Origin: Certhia americana
Taxonomy: Eukaryota; Chordata; Aves; Passeriformes; Certhiidae
Length of the DNA: 64,000 nucleotides
Assembly (NCBI GenBank): GCA_018697195.1
Contig: CM031858.1
Coordinates: 84,627,034-84,691,033 of the forward strand
Direction of reading: 5' to 3'
Shown: piece by piece, positions 38,601 through 52,790 of the stretch
Layout: every line of letters starts with the position of its first letter
How positions within the stretch are numbered: the stretch's first letter is position 1
Program-made: the position numbers and the translations under genes
Notes under the pieces: generated by a model
What the model saw: only the letters and a program-made list of their open reading frames with translations
What the model was told of the DNA's origin: nothing
Database searches by the model: none

Positions 38601-41600
38601 GACAAAAATAGTCTCACCCTTTAGCTCAAGTTTGGGGAAATAAAATCTGTTGATTGTATCCCAGTCAACTAGTCCATTCATTTGGATATAGTGCAATTAG
38701 TATTGCTATGCTATACTGTACAGGGACATTCATGGAAACATCAGACAAATATGTCAATTCTCCAGTACCTTTTCATATTGCATTTATGAAATTATACATC
38801 TTGAATTTTAAACTGTATTTCTCAATGGATGCCTTTTAATGCCTATAGCTATGACCTGATAAACTGTTGATGACATTTATGGGAATGTTTTATTGGTATG
38901 GTTACTAGTAACGTGAATAATTTGGTTTTACATTGTTAGTCACTAATATGCTTTACTAATATTAATTAAATAATTTTTTTCCTTTTCTTTCTGTCTTTAC
39001 ACCTCACCATATCATTATGTTTATTAAAATGTGGTATTTTTATAAAGATATAAAAACAACTAGTCAACAGTTAGGGTGTTTATATGACATTTGGGAGCAA
39101 CATGGATGTCCGGTTTTGAGTGAGGTATGTTATAGGAATAAACCTCACTGTGAAATTTTTGTCTTTCCAGAGCAATTGGAAAATAACACTAGAAATAATG
39201 TTAGTTTTGGGGCTGCAAGCACAGGTTTTTCTTTTAATGCCAGCAGTCTGACCTTGTATGTGCACCAACATTTCAGAAATAAAAAATTATGAAACACAAA
39301 ATGTGAAAAATTAGGTACCTAGGCAGTCATTATTTTAGCAGCATTGGTTCAACTCTCTCTAATGTAAATGCTTCAAATGTGAAACTGCTCCCAGTTCCTG
39401 AAGACAGTCAAAAAGTTGATCATTGTAAAGGAAACAGTGCCGTGAACTGGTATGGAAAGGAAGAAAAACAATCCTTCTCTGAAAAAAAATCTACACCGCC
39501 ATTGAAACCTATTTTTTACAACAGTCAATGTTGACATTTAATACTTGTGTTGCTCCAGGATATGCCACACATCACACCTTGTAAAAAGTAGGGAATATAG
39601 CATTTTATTAACTTTCTGGACTCATCATTGCTTGATTTTGGTACAAAAAGTTGTAATGAAACATACACCAAGGGGACTAGAGCAGACAAAGTTTTAAAAG
39701 ACAAATCTTAGAAGAACTATTTGCTACAGTGGTATTAGAAAACCTCTATGGCAAAGGAAAAAAAAAAAAAAAAGGAAAAGAAAAAAAACTATGTGAGTTC
39801 TTTAAGAAATTTCTGATGTTGGAAAGAAAATGATTTCTAATGTTGCAAAGGGACTGTAGGAAGGACAAATCCCTTCCCTTTGTCTGCAGCTGCCTTGCAC
39901 TTACTGGTTTGTGTTGCTGGTTAGGCTACACAGTGTGGTCATAATCTTAGCTGCTGTGGTGAAAAGTCCTGAAAGAGCTGAATCCAGAGTCTGTACAAGT
40001 CATTACAAAGATTCTTTGCTCTTAGTGTTCATTTCTATTTGAGTACTCAGAATAGATTTGGATTAGTAATATTGTCTGGTGTTTGCAAAGATTAAGCCCA
40101 TGAAAAATTAGCATTGCTTCACCTAATGAACTGATTATAGATTATAGGCTAGAAAGAGAAAAACAGAGAAGACATGTTTTTTCCCCCCTAATTCTATGCA
40201 CTCTTCTCCACTGTGGCACAGACCACATGTCAAGTAATGATCATGGTGCTACATTCTTGTCTAAAGGGCTCTTATTCACACTAATAAAAAGAATATTTTT
40301 TTGGTTGAGTATAAAACTTTATAAGAAACCAAATACATACCATTCATTACCTATCTGCACTTGGCATTCTAAATGGGTTTAAAAGCATCTGCTTTTTGTT
40401 GCATATGACTTCTACTGACCCAGAAGCAGACAGGCTAAGGGAGAGCTAGTTTTGGGGCTTTTTTAGAGATAAATGCTTCAGGTTTCAGATTCTTGTACTG
40501 AATTTTCCTCAGCAGCCTTGAGCAAAGTGCTCAGCATCCCTTCTTTCTAGTAATCCTCCAGTCACTATGTGTCTGAACCTGGTGTTCGAATCATGACAGA
40601 GAAAGGTCAAGCTTGGATACTCTTAAATCATCTCAGAGTCAGGGCAGGCAAAACTTTTGATTGTACTTCACCTTGAATTTTCAATTTTGTTTCTTGTAAA
40701 ATGGGTCCAAATTTTTTGAGAAATTCAGGATTTGAAAGTTGATGACCATTTTACTGCTAATAGCTAATTTTCTGTTGTGTAGCTACACAAAGTTTGTTGG
40801 ATTTTCAGTGGCTCTGTCAGCAACCTGCAACTGCCATTGAGAGCTGTTGAAAATCTGCTCACATCATTAAGGTACTTGAAAGTGATCTTTAATATCTTGA
40901 AATGCTAGAATTACAGACTATAAGAAAGATGCATCATTCCTCACAGAGCACTATGTTACTCCCTTGGTGTTTTGGAATAATGATGTTAATAGCTGCTGCA
41001 GAACCCAGTCATGTGAAAGCAATGGTTCTGGCATTAATTGTGCTTAAACAAAGAATTTTAGTGTAAACCATTGAGAGCTGTCCTCAGTAAATTACACTCA
41101 GGATCTATATATCTCTTTAACTCTCCCTGGCTACTGGCAGCCAACTTACTTGCCATCTGCTGTTTTCCACAGATGAAGGCTGCTCTCAGTTTCTAGAAAG
41201 CTAAATAAGGTTTTTGGTAAAATTGCCTGATAACTGCAGACACAGTCTTCTTAAGGGCTGCACAAGGGACTCAATAAAGCATGATCAAAGTTTGGTAAAG
41301 AATAGACAGAAATTACAGAAGGTTAGTAGTATTGTCCATCTTTAAATCTGAATATAAGTATGCAATGAAGAAAAATAACTGTCCAAGATTCATAAGCATA
41401 ATAACACTGTCATTTGTTGATGTGCAGATTAATAATCTCACTTTCTCAGAGTTCTGAGTTGCAATGAACTGAAAACCACAATCACCTGAACATTTTTTTC
41501 GATGCAGTATCAAACTATTATTATATGTGACTCAGAAGTATCCACACCTTGGGGGTCAATCTTGACTCAGGTTCTTAGAATGAATTTTTAGTTTAAATAT

Positions 41601-42410
41601 AAAGGAAAACTATGGAGATTAACTGTTCCTATGTTATAGCATGCTTTATGTTTTCTTCTGTGTTGTTTTCTGTTCTCCATCGCATTTTCTTATAAGGCCT
41701 TTGTTTATTATGCTTTTTTCCTTTCCTTTTAAAGTGTTGCAGTTTTCTCTCCTCCAAACTTCCAACAGTTTTCTTTCTTTTTAAAACACTTCTGATATTT
41801 TGACACACTGGTCCCACAGACTGGCAATGAGGTAAGGTCCTTCTTTGGAGAAACACTGGACAGCTCAACCTTTGTTTATCAATGAAGAACTGAAGAACTT
41901 TTAAAAGACGTCAGACTGAATTCAATAATTAAGTTTGAAGTTAAGTCAGCTTCCCAGACAAAAAATCTCAAGGTGTACAGACTCATATGAAGGCTAATTT
42001 TATGTGGATTTGATGGAAGGAAATTCATATATAATCATTAAATAATGTAGATCTAATAATCATTGACCTGTTGGCAGATATTCCTCTTCCAAATTTTTGT
42101 AAAGTATTGTGAACCATTAACAATACTTGTGAAAAATTAAGAGAGCCACAAAAATTTATGAAAGAAGTTTGTGTTTATTGAACAATAATTGTTTAAATTG
42201 TTTCCAAATTTCCATCTTTGATACAAATTCAGATGTTGCCCAACATATGTTTAAGACTGGATACCTACCTCAAAAAACTTTTGAAAACTTGAATTATTTT
42301 TTACAAAATTTCCTGGTGTTTAAAATAAAAATTAACATGGTGAAATCTTTGAAAATACTGATCATTTGGCAAAGTGAGATGTACATTTTCACCATACATT
42401 ATCAAAAAAC
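35681..42410. other. Unassigned AT-rich sequence
   Basis: I see no gene or recognised transposon in about 6.7 kb. Plus-strand frames at 36492-36770 (92 codons) and 39017-39292 (91 codons) lack familiar motifs. A long A-rich run sits near 39760-39790. Confidence 0.5.
37569..37623 (+). repeat. Uninterrupted 55-nt polypyrimidine tract (CTT-rich)
   Basis: Fifty-five consecutive C/T bases are built mainly of TTC/CTT units. The minus strand is pure purine, which gives a Lys/Arg-rich artefactual frame. It is a microsatellite-like, triplex-prone tract. Confidence 0.9.
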
Positions 42411-42519
42411 ATTCTGAGTTGGAAGGGACCCACAAGGATCATTGAGACCAACTCTTGAGTGAGTGGTCCATATGGGCTCAAACCTATAACCTTGGTTTTA
42501 TTAGCACCATGCTTTAACC
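42411..42519 (-). mobile_element. tRNA-Ile(AAT)-derived SINE with CR1-like tail, 5'-truncated
   Basis: On the minus strand 42519-42464 matches the 3' three-quarters of tRNA-Ile. The anticodon loop CTAATAA (anticodon AAT, plus 42500-42502) is intact. The B box reads GGTTTGAGCCC (42474-42484), one change from the Pol III consensus core. The acceptor end reads TGGACCA. The D-arm and A box are missing, as expected from 5' truncation. The tRNA part is followed by a segment whose plus-strand form 'gttggaagggacccacaagg' is the standard 3'-end sequence of songbird CR1. Such a tRNA-Ile head with CR1 tail is known from zebra finch (TguSINE1). CR1 enzyme would have mobilised it in trans. The identification rests on sequence comparison from memory. 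Confidence 0.82.
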
Positions 42520-45500
42520 TGCAATACATGGCAACCTAAAACTCAAGATAATTTGGAGAAATGCACTTATAAGTGTTTATTCACTATGTTCCTGTTCCTA
42601 AAGGCCATGTTACCTTGTTGGCATGTTTGAAGGAAATGAGGAGTTAAGCTTTGCGTTAGAAGAAAATTTGTAAGTTCACAGATGAAGATGCAAAAATTGT
42701 TGGAAATATTTCCTGTGTAACTGGAAAACTTTTTCATGTCTGTTAATGAAAAAAGTAGAACATTCAATTATGTCAAATTACTATTCTTAGGAATCGTCTT
42801 TCTCCCATTGAACAAGGTGTTTCTTTCCACAGACAGATGAGGAAATGACTGAAATGCTCATATGTTAGCATAAATGCAGCAAAAGTAAGGGCTTGAAAAA
42901 TTAGGTTCCCATCCTAAGCCGTTTCAGCATGTGCATAACTTTGCTTACTCATGTAATTCCATTCAGTGTTATAAAACATTTACATCCTCTGGACTTCATT
43001 GGGTATTTGGTTTTATTTGCTGCATGAAGAAACATTGTCAGATACTTTGCATTTCCCCTAAAATCTGACATGCAAATCTATTCTATTTGAAGGTCACTAG
43101 TAGAACTTGTACAAAATTCTGGGTTTTCAACAATAAACAGAATAAATACTCACAAAATGATTTATGCCATCTTAAGGTCTCATGGCATTGACCAATAGAC
43201 TGCATAAAGGCACAGAAAGATGATTTATGTCTCTTAAATTCCCCTAGTAAGAAAATAAGATGGAAAAATGGAAAATTGATGCACATCCCCTTGAGTATAA
43301 ATGTCCATTAAGGCAGGAAGAAACAACACTGAATGTCAACATTGAAAATGTTTCTGGTTTAAACTGGAGAAAGAATTTCACTTTCTTAAGGATACATGCT
43401 TTAATTATAAGGATTTCAGTTACATCTGGTAATCAAACTTTTACTCATCTCCGTAGATAACATGCATCAGTGAAAGTTTGGAGGTAAAGAAAACTGTTCA
43501 CACGACTTATAATTTCCTCCTCACCTTAATCTAAAACATAGAAGTAATCTTCCTTCAAGAAATATTTGTGCAGTTTTACATTTCTGAAATTGTCTCCAAG
43601 GTGCTTACAGTTTGGAACTGAGTATAGCAAATCTGGGAATCTTTCCAGCATTTTGTTATGTTTTAATCTAGAGCCACATTAGAGTACACTAGTAAAAAGC
43701 AAAGCTATGAATGTAGCTAAGTATTTAAATACAGTCCATTGGGAATTGAAGCAGTATTTTTTATCTGTAATATTTTTATCTGTTTTATAATCTTGTACTA
43801 TTCCTTGAATTCTTTAAATAATCTTTCTGCTTGCTGCTAAAAATTTTTCCATAATTTTTATTTTTACATTTTTTAAATAAATGTTTTATTTCTTTTACAT
43901 TTTTTTTTTTCAATTTCCAGAGGGATATAAGCAAGACACTCTAACCTGTCAGTTATCAAAAGGGAGGCCTCTCATAAACAATGTAATTTTTTTGTAATAA
44001 TCTGAAAATAGTTCTTTCAGAATCCAGGCAATAAGGCTCCTGAACTGTTGTCAGTTTTCACCTTTGCATGCTGCTCCATACAGTTTATATGGAAGTCAAA
44101 GCATTGACACAGAGCAATGTCAAGTCCTCACATCTCAAGGGACATTACTGAAACTTGTAGTCTAAATAAGGATATGAATTAAATCTCTCTAGAGTTTTAG
44201 TGTTACATTACAGATACAGAAATAGATGAGAATCAAAGTGTTTATCTAATTTTACCTGCACTTTGAAGTCAGCTCTAGGATAAGTTTTTCTATATCTTAG
44301 TCTTATCTTATTTTTTTCCTCTTAAGACTTTCTTATTCAAAGTGTGATATACAAAGATTGGTGATTATTCTAGAAGTTTTGTATCTGCATCCAGATATTA
44401 ACTCTGAAATTCAGGCACATCCTCAGAATGCTTTTAAAAATGTCCTTAACTATCATTTGGGGAAATTCAAATGTATTTTCAGAGATAGCTGAAGACTCAC
44501 ACAATGATCAGAGATGAAGGAGTCAGTGCTAAGGTCAGCACTTTTTATTTGGACGTTTAGATACCTGTGCAGGGCTATTGATTTCAATAGAACTGTGCAA
44601 ATGAACACCAAATGTGGATCTGGCATTGACTCTTTCCTTTAATCAGTATTTCTAACAGATGATCTGTTAACAGAATATTATTAAACATTAGTCTTTCCAA
44701 CACTCATTACCTTTCTACCAGAAAGAGAACTTTTCATAGCACAATGAGTAATACACCTGCTTTTAGCAGTAATTGCTTTGGTGCTGTGTGCATATAAGTA
44801 TGAGGTGTACCAGCCTGCCTGAATATAAATGGGGTGAGATGCGTGGGGCACCTGTTATATTGTGGAGTTGTAATTAATAACCAGAAATCTATTCCTGAAC
44901 ATTAAGTTGGGAAAGGTGAGTATTAAACTAGGTCCATGAAAGATAGCAGACATTTACTGAAATGAAAGCCAAGCGAGGTTGCCATTACAAATATATCTGA
45001 AATGGAAATAGCTTTCATTGTTTGATTAACCTATTTTTTACAGTTTATTAATTACCTTAAGTTTGTTTGCACAATTTAGAAAAACTAAAAATAAGAGGCA
45101 CCTTAACAGAAAACGAAGTTTGCAAAACATCACCCTGGGTCTGACTGAATGTACATCACTGGCTGATGGAATGTGTCCTGGGATTTTTTTCTTTCTTTCC
45201 CTAGTGGTATTCCACAAGATGCTAGTAACTACTTCAGGCACATTACAGAACAAGATGGATGAATTGCCAGATTTACTTTGGAAAATCCTATATAGCAATC
45301 AGTCCCTCTTCCTTTTCAATGACACCTGAAGCTTCAAGTTTTAAAGCATGGATCATTCTGACTTTAGAGACTAGTCAGAACGTGCTGCTGACCTGTTCCA
45401 GATTACTTCCTCTGAAATAGCCAGTGTTCATTTTCAGGTCCAGTCCCTGTACAAAAATTATCTTTAGCTGACATGACATTTTGGTCTAAAAAGCACAGAT

Positions 45501-48500
45501 TCGGGAAATACATAGATATACTGAGTCCAGACTTCTTCATTTGTTGATGACCTGGGCATTTGATTTCCTTCATGACTTTACTAATTTGATTTAGTAAACT
45601 TTCCTTTACTCCTGTACTGAACTCTTGAAATCTTTGACATTTAAGTGAGATAAATATATGCACCAGTAAGAGGAGGACCATGGAGGGTTACACAGGAAGT
45701 CAGCTTGAGCTGTGTTTGTTATTAACCTGAGAAATCCAATTGTCTGATAGCTGGGAGCAATTAGAAAATGCAACCAGGAAAAAAGTTACTACATTTACCT
45801 TCTGTTTCACACAGTATTTACATTCACAGATTTCTAACTAGGCAGCACTCAAGCTTAGCACAATTGCTTGTTGTGAGACATCATAATTCATTCCTTGACT
45901 AGAGATTACCATTTACCCCTCAACCTGATGAGGCTAAAGAAGAATAAAAGAGATGTCTCATATTTCTTCGCATGTGTTACAGCAAAAAAGTTAAATATTT
46001 GACTGCCCATAATTTATGCTTCAATTACTGGTCTATTTTCTGGATTTTTCATAAGTAAATTGAAGGTGAATGCCTGGATTCATCTTCCAGTAATGGCTAT
46101 GCTGTGGGTAAAGTTGAGTCAGTTTTAGACTGTGTAATAGTTTGGTGCTAGAAATGAGTATCCAAAAAATTCTCTCTTTACTTTCAGCTTTTTCTTCCAC
46201 CACTTAAACTTGTAACACACTAGTCTAGAAAAAAAATTACCAAAATAATGTTTTTAAGTTCCAGTGAGTTGGATGGTTTTATGAGCCTGCAGGTGGGTGT
46301 AATGAATGGTGACACCTGAATGTAGAGAGAAAAGACGATTGAAACTGCTGGCCAAGAGATGGAGAAAGCTTAAAAAGTGTGGGCAGCTACTATTGAATTA
46401 TTAGATATTCTGAGCAGCCTCCAACAATTTCAACCTGAAAGGAGACATGTTCAAAAATCTGTGGTACTACGTGGAATGGAAAAAAAAATATTCAGGAGGT
46501 TTGGGTAAGAGTACTTGCTACCCTTTTTAACTATACACATAATGGAACTAAAGCAACAGTTTAAAAATTCTGAATATTTTTCTGTGTAACACAGAAATAT
46601 TGTAGTCTACCTTGCTAATCACATATCAGAAAATTATTTTTCTTCTGTTACAAAGGAAAAAGAATGCATACTTCTCTTACACATAAGAAGGAATACTTGC
46701 TTTTGAAAAATCCAGCCTTCAAAGGATTTATCTATTTTTAATTGCAACTTTGGAAATTTGCATAAAATGCACACATTTTTTTAACAAATTTAAATATATT
46801 TTCTGACAAATGTCCTCTCATCTGTTCTTCTTTGCTATTAAGAAGATAATTCAAGGTTGAATTTAGTTTCCTTTCAATTCTTTTTCCTTAGAAAAAATTT
46901 GTTCCCTGTTTAACTGAAATTCTAAATTTGGAACACATAACATTAAGCAGTTTTGTGGACAATAAATAGAGCAAGCAGCTTGCGCAGTTAGTATCTTTTC
47001 TGCTCATATGTGCCTTTCTTTCCATTGTCTGTAACCAGATGCCAGATTTCTCCCTTGGGTGCTACACTGATATGTCTAACATTAGGTGACGTTTTATATT
47101 CAGCCTGTGCTTTGATTTACAGTTACAGCTACTAAGACTATATCTTTGAGATATATCTGTTATTTTTCCCTTAATTATATCCTCTGGCAATCATTTTAAC
47201 AAAAGTCTTAAACTGTGTTTATATGTACATATAAGCATGGATAAAATTGCTTGAAAACACCTACAGTACTGTTTTTATAATCCTACTGTTGCAGGATGTA
47301 GAAGAGCTATTAAACTCTGATGTGGACTGAAATGTATATCTCATTTTGAAGAAGATTTTATTTAGTTTTGTAGCCCAAGTAAAATGCACATTTTGGAAAA
47401 AAAAGACAGAAAAGTAATCCACAGTCCAGCAGCTTCCTGGGCATATAAAAAAAGAACTGAGAAGAGCAAAAATATTTAAATCTTCCAGTGTGTTGACAGA
47501 GGCTAGATGTAACCTTGGCAAACAACAGGAGATAAAAGAGTAGATCCAGTATTTAACCAGTGTCACAGGTGTTTTCTGAGATTCATTAGATTCTTTCATA
47601 GTTCATGTATCTTCTTCTTGGACCTTAGAATCAGGCCTAAGGGTATGCCCCCTATGGTCACTAAACCATACAGAAGACAGAGGAGAAATTAAAGGCCTCA
47701 GAAAGGAAGTCAGAGCAGGAAAGTGCTATATGATTTAAAAAAAAAAAAAAATTACTGAAAATAGATATATGCATTAAATGCCAACTTCTTTTCCAGATTT
47801 AGGGACCTCTCAGTGTTTGTGTCCCCAAACACTCTTTGGAACTAATTTACTGAACCTTTTCAAAATATCTTGGTAAATGAAATGAATATGGAATAAAGCA
47901 CTATTGGCAGATGCTGCTGCTATCCTCTCCATTTTATGCAGGAGCACAATATGAATTCTCTGCCTAACCTTTCAGTGCATTTCTTCCAGCAATGAATTCT
48001 TGTTCATTGTTCTAGTTAAACATTAATTGATCCCAGAAAAGCAAGAGTCTGCTGTGCACTGGGTCTGGGCACTGCCTTAGGAGGGGAACAGCTCCTAGAG
48101 ACAGGGATTGCATAAACCATTGGTCTGTCATTAATGAGTGAATGTCTCTGTTCTTGGGCTAGTCCAGTGGATTTGTGATTTCTTGCTCTCCCCCTGTTAA
48201 TATTTAAGTCTTCCATAAAATATTGTGACACTACCACACCATTCCCCTTGATTTGTTTTTTCTCCTGACTGTTTTCCCTTAGTAGCCCACAGACTGCTGG
48301 CTAGGCCATTCTTCTGGGCTGTTGATCTCTTGCATCTTCTAGGTATCTGCTTCCACCCATTAAACAATTTATAATTAGCTTAGAGTTACTAGATCATCTA
48401 CACAGAAAATTATATTTTATGTTGTCTTTGGGCTCATAAAAGTCAAAATCTTTGTTTGCCTTCTGAAAGCATCCTAATCACAAATCTACAGGATAAATTA

Positions 48501-51500
48501 GTGTAGGAATATTTCCCTCTTCTGCTAATGAACTTGACCACTGTCCTGAAGGAAGCAATACATTGCAACATTTCTGAAAAAGCTGAGGATAAGAAAAAAA
48601 TTTAGTTCTGTTTTGGTTGCAAAATCAGAAGAGATTAGGTGCTCAGCAGAGGTTTTAATTTCAGTCTATCATTGAGTTTACTTTAAATAGAAAGTAGTAA
48701 ATCTTCACTTGCTCCTTTAGGTATCAAATTTTATGACTGCTCATCATGAAAATCTTTCCTGATGCTAATTTTTTTATGATTAATGCATCCATGGAAATCT
48801 GATTGTAACTTATCCAGAAATGTCCAGTTATTTAATTTTCATGATGAGGTTCTTTTATATATTTTTTTTTCCCACAGAAATGCAGACCACAGAAAAGAAA
48901 GCTGAAAGGTAAGGACAAATCTAGACAAGAAAAAAGATGAGCAGAAACTAGTTAAGAAAAAATTATAATAATTGCATTCAACAAAATCTAATTAAGAGTG
49001 CAAGTAAAGATGCTGTTCATAGATTTATGTGCTAATAATGCAATTACAATCTACTTGTGATATGTAGCCTTGTTACTTTACAAAATCTGAATGAAGTTCA
49101 CAGAACCTGTTTAAGGCAGAGCACTATTAGCTGAGGCCACTATCTAATCAATTGCTCTATAATAAATGGGCCCCTTGTTTACAGTAATATTTTAATTCAA
49201 ATTTATCTTCACAATCTAAAAAAGTGTTTAATTGCTTTAATGATATTAGCTGTCTCAGCCTTTATTACAACACTGGACATAATTACCCTCTTTAATTTAT
49301 AGACCTCATTAACACTCTTGCCTCTCTTCTGTGATTAAAAGTCTCCTAAGAATTGAAATCTCTCTGAACAGTAAGAGAATTATTGTGATTTATTGTTTGC
49401 CATTGCTGAAATGAGCACAAAGTTGATTAATTATAGCAGATCCCTGCTGAAGTGACTAGAATTGGACTGTGAAAGGAGAAGTCAGGAGATCTTGGTAAAG
49501 CAGTTTACTTCTCTCCGTCACAGAGTTGCAGTTTAATATGGGTCCTGTCATTTGCGTTCACAGGAGCGTAAAGAAATCTCTGGCAAACACAGCTACAGCA
49601 ATAACTATCTTGAAAGAAATTTCACCTTTGTTAAATAGAGAGCAATTATATTTCTTTATTGCAAATTAAACCCTTTGACAGAGCTTTAAGGACTCAACAA
49701 GGTGATATTAACATGATTTTTATATACAAAATATTTGAAGCCATGGGTGATATTGGAATTACTGGTTTGATAGAAAAAACCCGTAGCTTACCTATAATTT
49801 ACATTTTGCCTTTACATAGACGGAAATTTAAAAATTTAATTTATTTAAAAATGTAAATCTACACTACAAAGAAGCTGACTGAATAGGTCAAAACCATGGC
49901 CTCATGAAATCTAGTGTCGTCGTTGCCTTATCCTCTCCGTCACTATGTAATATTGAACATTTAATGAAATGGTGAAGTCCTAAACACAAACAAAACTAAA
50001 GCTGAGGAGCTTACTATTAACCTACTACATTAGCATACCAGAGAAAACTCCTATGCTGGCTGTTCAGTATACACAGTTTGCAAAGTAGAGAGAGTAGGGT
50101 CAGCAGTTTTCTCCACTGATGGATGGGAGTGGTACATACTCTGCTTGGGGCTAATAGAAAGATTTCTTCTGAAAAAATGCAGAGCATCCAGAACAAGAGA
50201 AATACAGTACTGTCTAGAATAGAGTTTCTTCCTAGGCCTGATCTGCTTCAGATCTGCTGTTAAATACAACATATACGCATTGCACCCTTTGAAAGAGCTG
50301 GGATATTCTGCTTCCACAGCTGTGCAAAATGCAAGACTTCAGGGGAGGCTAAAAGTCCTTCAGGAGCTACAGGCAAGCATTAAATGGGAGACCTTCTCCC
50401 CTGTGGGGCATACACTACTTTCACAGAATTTAGCTCTACATAATGATGAACTCAAAGACTAGCTACTCATGAATAACATCAATTGAATCTTTAGCTGTTC
50501 TGAAAAATAAATATTATTCAGCTATTTTTTGATATGATACTGCATTGATCTTTTTTGTGAAAAATAAGTGTTTGATGTAGTTCTCTGGAGCTATTTATGA
50601 GACTGAACTAATTGTTTAAAAATTAGTTTTGAGCACATGGTTGTCTCGTTTTCCTCACTCTTACTATGAATATGGATATATTTACTCTGCAAAGCAATGT
50701 ACTTTGAAAATCATTTATCCAGTGGAAATCAGAATTCCAAAAAAGGGATTGCTGGTGAAACACTAATGTGGTGTTTTTTGATTACACTGTCAACCAATTT
50801 ATATTGAGTTGCTATTTTTATGGAACTGATAATTTGATATAAATACTGATAGGACAGAGCATTGTGAATCTGTGGGTCACATATGTATTTCTAAATAAAA
50901 TGAGCTTATAGTAAGAGAATGAGCCATTCTGGTTCCATTCCATTAAAACTATACCAACTCAGTTATACTAATTTTGTATTATTTTATTAGATCTATAGTA
51001 AGTTTATATCTGATGTAAATGGTATTACAAGGACCAATTCCTCTTGATTTGTTAGCACCTTAATAAAAACTATGTCAATATAATAATAATATTTCATTGA
51101 AAACTTGAAGAAATGTAGGAAGTATCAAAATCAAAACCAACATTGAGCTTGTCAAATTCACAGATGTATATGAAACCCTGTCATATGCACTATGGACAGT
51201 GGGTGGGCGGGGGATGGAATGTAGATCTATACATTCAGTTAAAACAAAAGGAAAACAGAAATTCCTTCACACATTCTACATAATTGTGTAAATTAAATTC
51301 CACAAAATTCTTTTTTAATTACTGTTTGCTGTTTTAATAGTGGAGTCTATATGTGCTTGTACATAAGATATGATTTTAATATTGGTAACATGAATTTACA
51401 GTCAACCTTCATATGTATATTTTTTATTTTTGAAGAAAATATGTACATTATGCACTGCAAAATTTAGTTTTCTTTTCCAGACTTTTAAGGATGGAAAATA

Positions 51501-52399
51501 CCCATGCAGATATTTTGTACTTTTCTCTTCTGATTGTCACCTGTCATCTCTGAGATTTTCGGATCAGTGAAGCATTTTGGAGGACAGAGAGTTTTAAACT
51601 TAACAGCTGCTGGCAGCTGAAAAGTATTTTATGAAAACATTCAGTTGTTCAGAGTGAAGTATTGACTTTCGTTGTGGTAAAAAATATTATTTACCACTTC
51701 TCTTTTTGCCTCTAGACTTTTCACCTTAATTTCCTTTATTTGGATGTAATGGAGAATACAGTTTTCACTTGAAATAGTTTTTGAAGGAAATAGAATATAG
51801 ACATAAAGTCAGAGGCCTAGGTTTATCCATGCAAGGCTGATATTTATTAATGATGCCAGGTGGGTGGACATAGTATTTCAATAAATAGATTACAGTGGTT
51901 AGAGGATTTGTGTGAGTCAGTAGAGGGTCAGCAATAGAGGCTAAGCTCTCTTCAGGAGTACAGAAGGAGAACACCCCAAGAGATAATGGCAAACAGAGCA
52001 GATTTTATAAACGTCTGCTTTTTTAAATCTTTGTATGTCTTTATAATCTAGAAAAAGGGAATGTGGGAAAATAATTAGAAGGCAGGCATAGGCCTTCTTA
52101 AAAAAAACCCTCATATTCAATAAAAATAATTTTGGAAATTTCATATCTGACCTAGTTAGTGGTATGAATAACATAAATGAACTGTGCAATCTAACTGGAT
52201 TTCTATATAAACTAATTCCAAATGGCATATTCAACACAATCTTATTTATAAAAGCAGACACTTTTTACTCATGCATGATTTGTACTTATACCACATGCAG
52301 CTTTATCAATTTACTGGGTTAATTTCTGTTACAGTTTCTCATGACCCATGAGTAGGATATGTGAAGTTCATTATAAATTCTTGTCAGGCTCTTGTCTGG
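42520..52399. other. Long unassigned AT-rich stretch
   Basis: About 10 kb without a recognisable gene or element. It holds a microexon-like segment at 48878-48908 and, around 49120-49350, an AT-rich stretch dense in TAAT/ATTA words that looks like vertebrate conserved noncoding DNA by eye. Open frames remain below 115 codons and have no domains. Confidence 0.5.
48878..48908 (+). other. Microexon-like segment (31 nt), very good splice sites
   Basis: A strong acceptor (nine T's then CCCACAG, ending 48877) and a strong donor (AAAG|GTAAGG at 48909) bound 31 bases that can be read as MQTTEKKAER. It has no partner exon and no recognised protein. Similar pairs occur by chance in a window this long, so this is only a candidate for a gene or lncRNA exon on the plus strand. 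Confidence 0.15.
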
Positions 52400-52790
52400 A
52401 CATGTGTCAAGGAGCTCTTTGTGTTTTATTATGCAGTCTTCCATAACTATCCAGCAACCAGTCCACTGCTTGGACTCAAAAGGTGTTGATTAATAAGCCA
52501 TTAAATTCTCACAAACCTCTTCCACAAAAAGTGTTGGCCAACAAGCTCTTAATTTTATTCAGTACCTTTCAGTAAGTTCTCAGCTCTCAAAACAAACTCC
52601 TCAAAGGTGCTGGCTTACAAACCACAACACACAATCAAAGCTACGGACTGAGCATGAGTCTCAAGGCAGAGCAGGACTCTGGATCAGCACAGCATTGCCC
52701 CAGCTCCAGAGGACCCTGTCCTCCCACCCTTTCCTGTACCAATATTCAGAATGTTTGAGACAAAACATGCTAAGGTCTGGTCCACTACAC
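52400..52790 (-). mobile_element. Possible LTR-like repeat
   Basis: On the minus strand this GC-richer block starts with 'ggtggg'-type sequence and runs through a region with 'tgtgttgtggtttgtaagcc'. It then shows AATAAA in 'ctgaataaaattaagagc' (near 52550), followed by a pyrimidine/purine-mixed tail. Three spaced, similar words (aaggtgttg, aaagtgttgg, aaggtgctgg) suggest internal repetition. Layout and composition recall a retroviral LTR, but I cannot name a family and no borders are clear. Confidence 0.35.
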
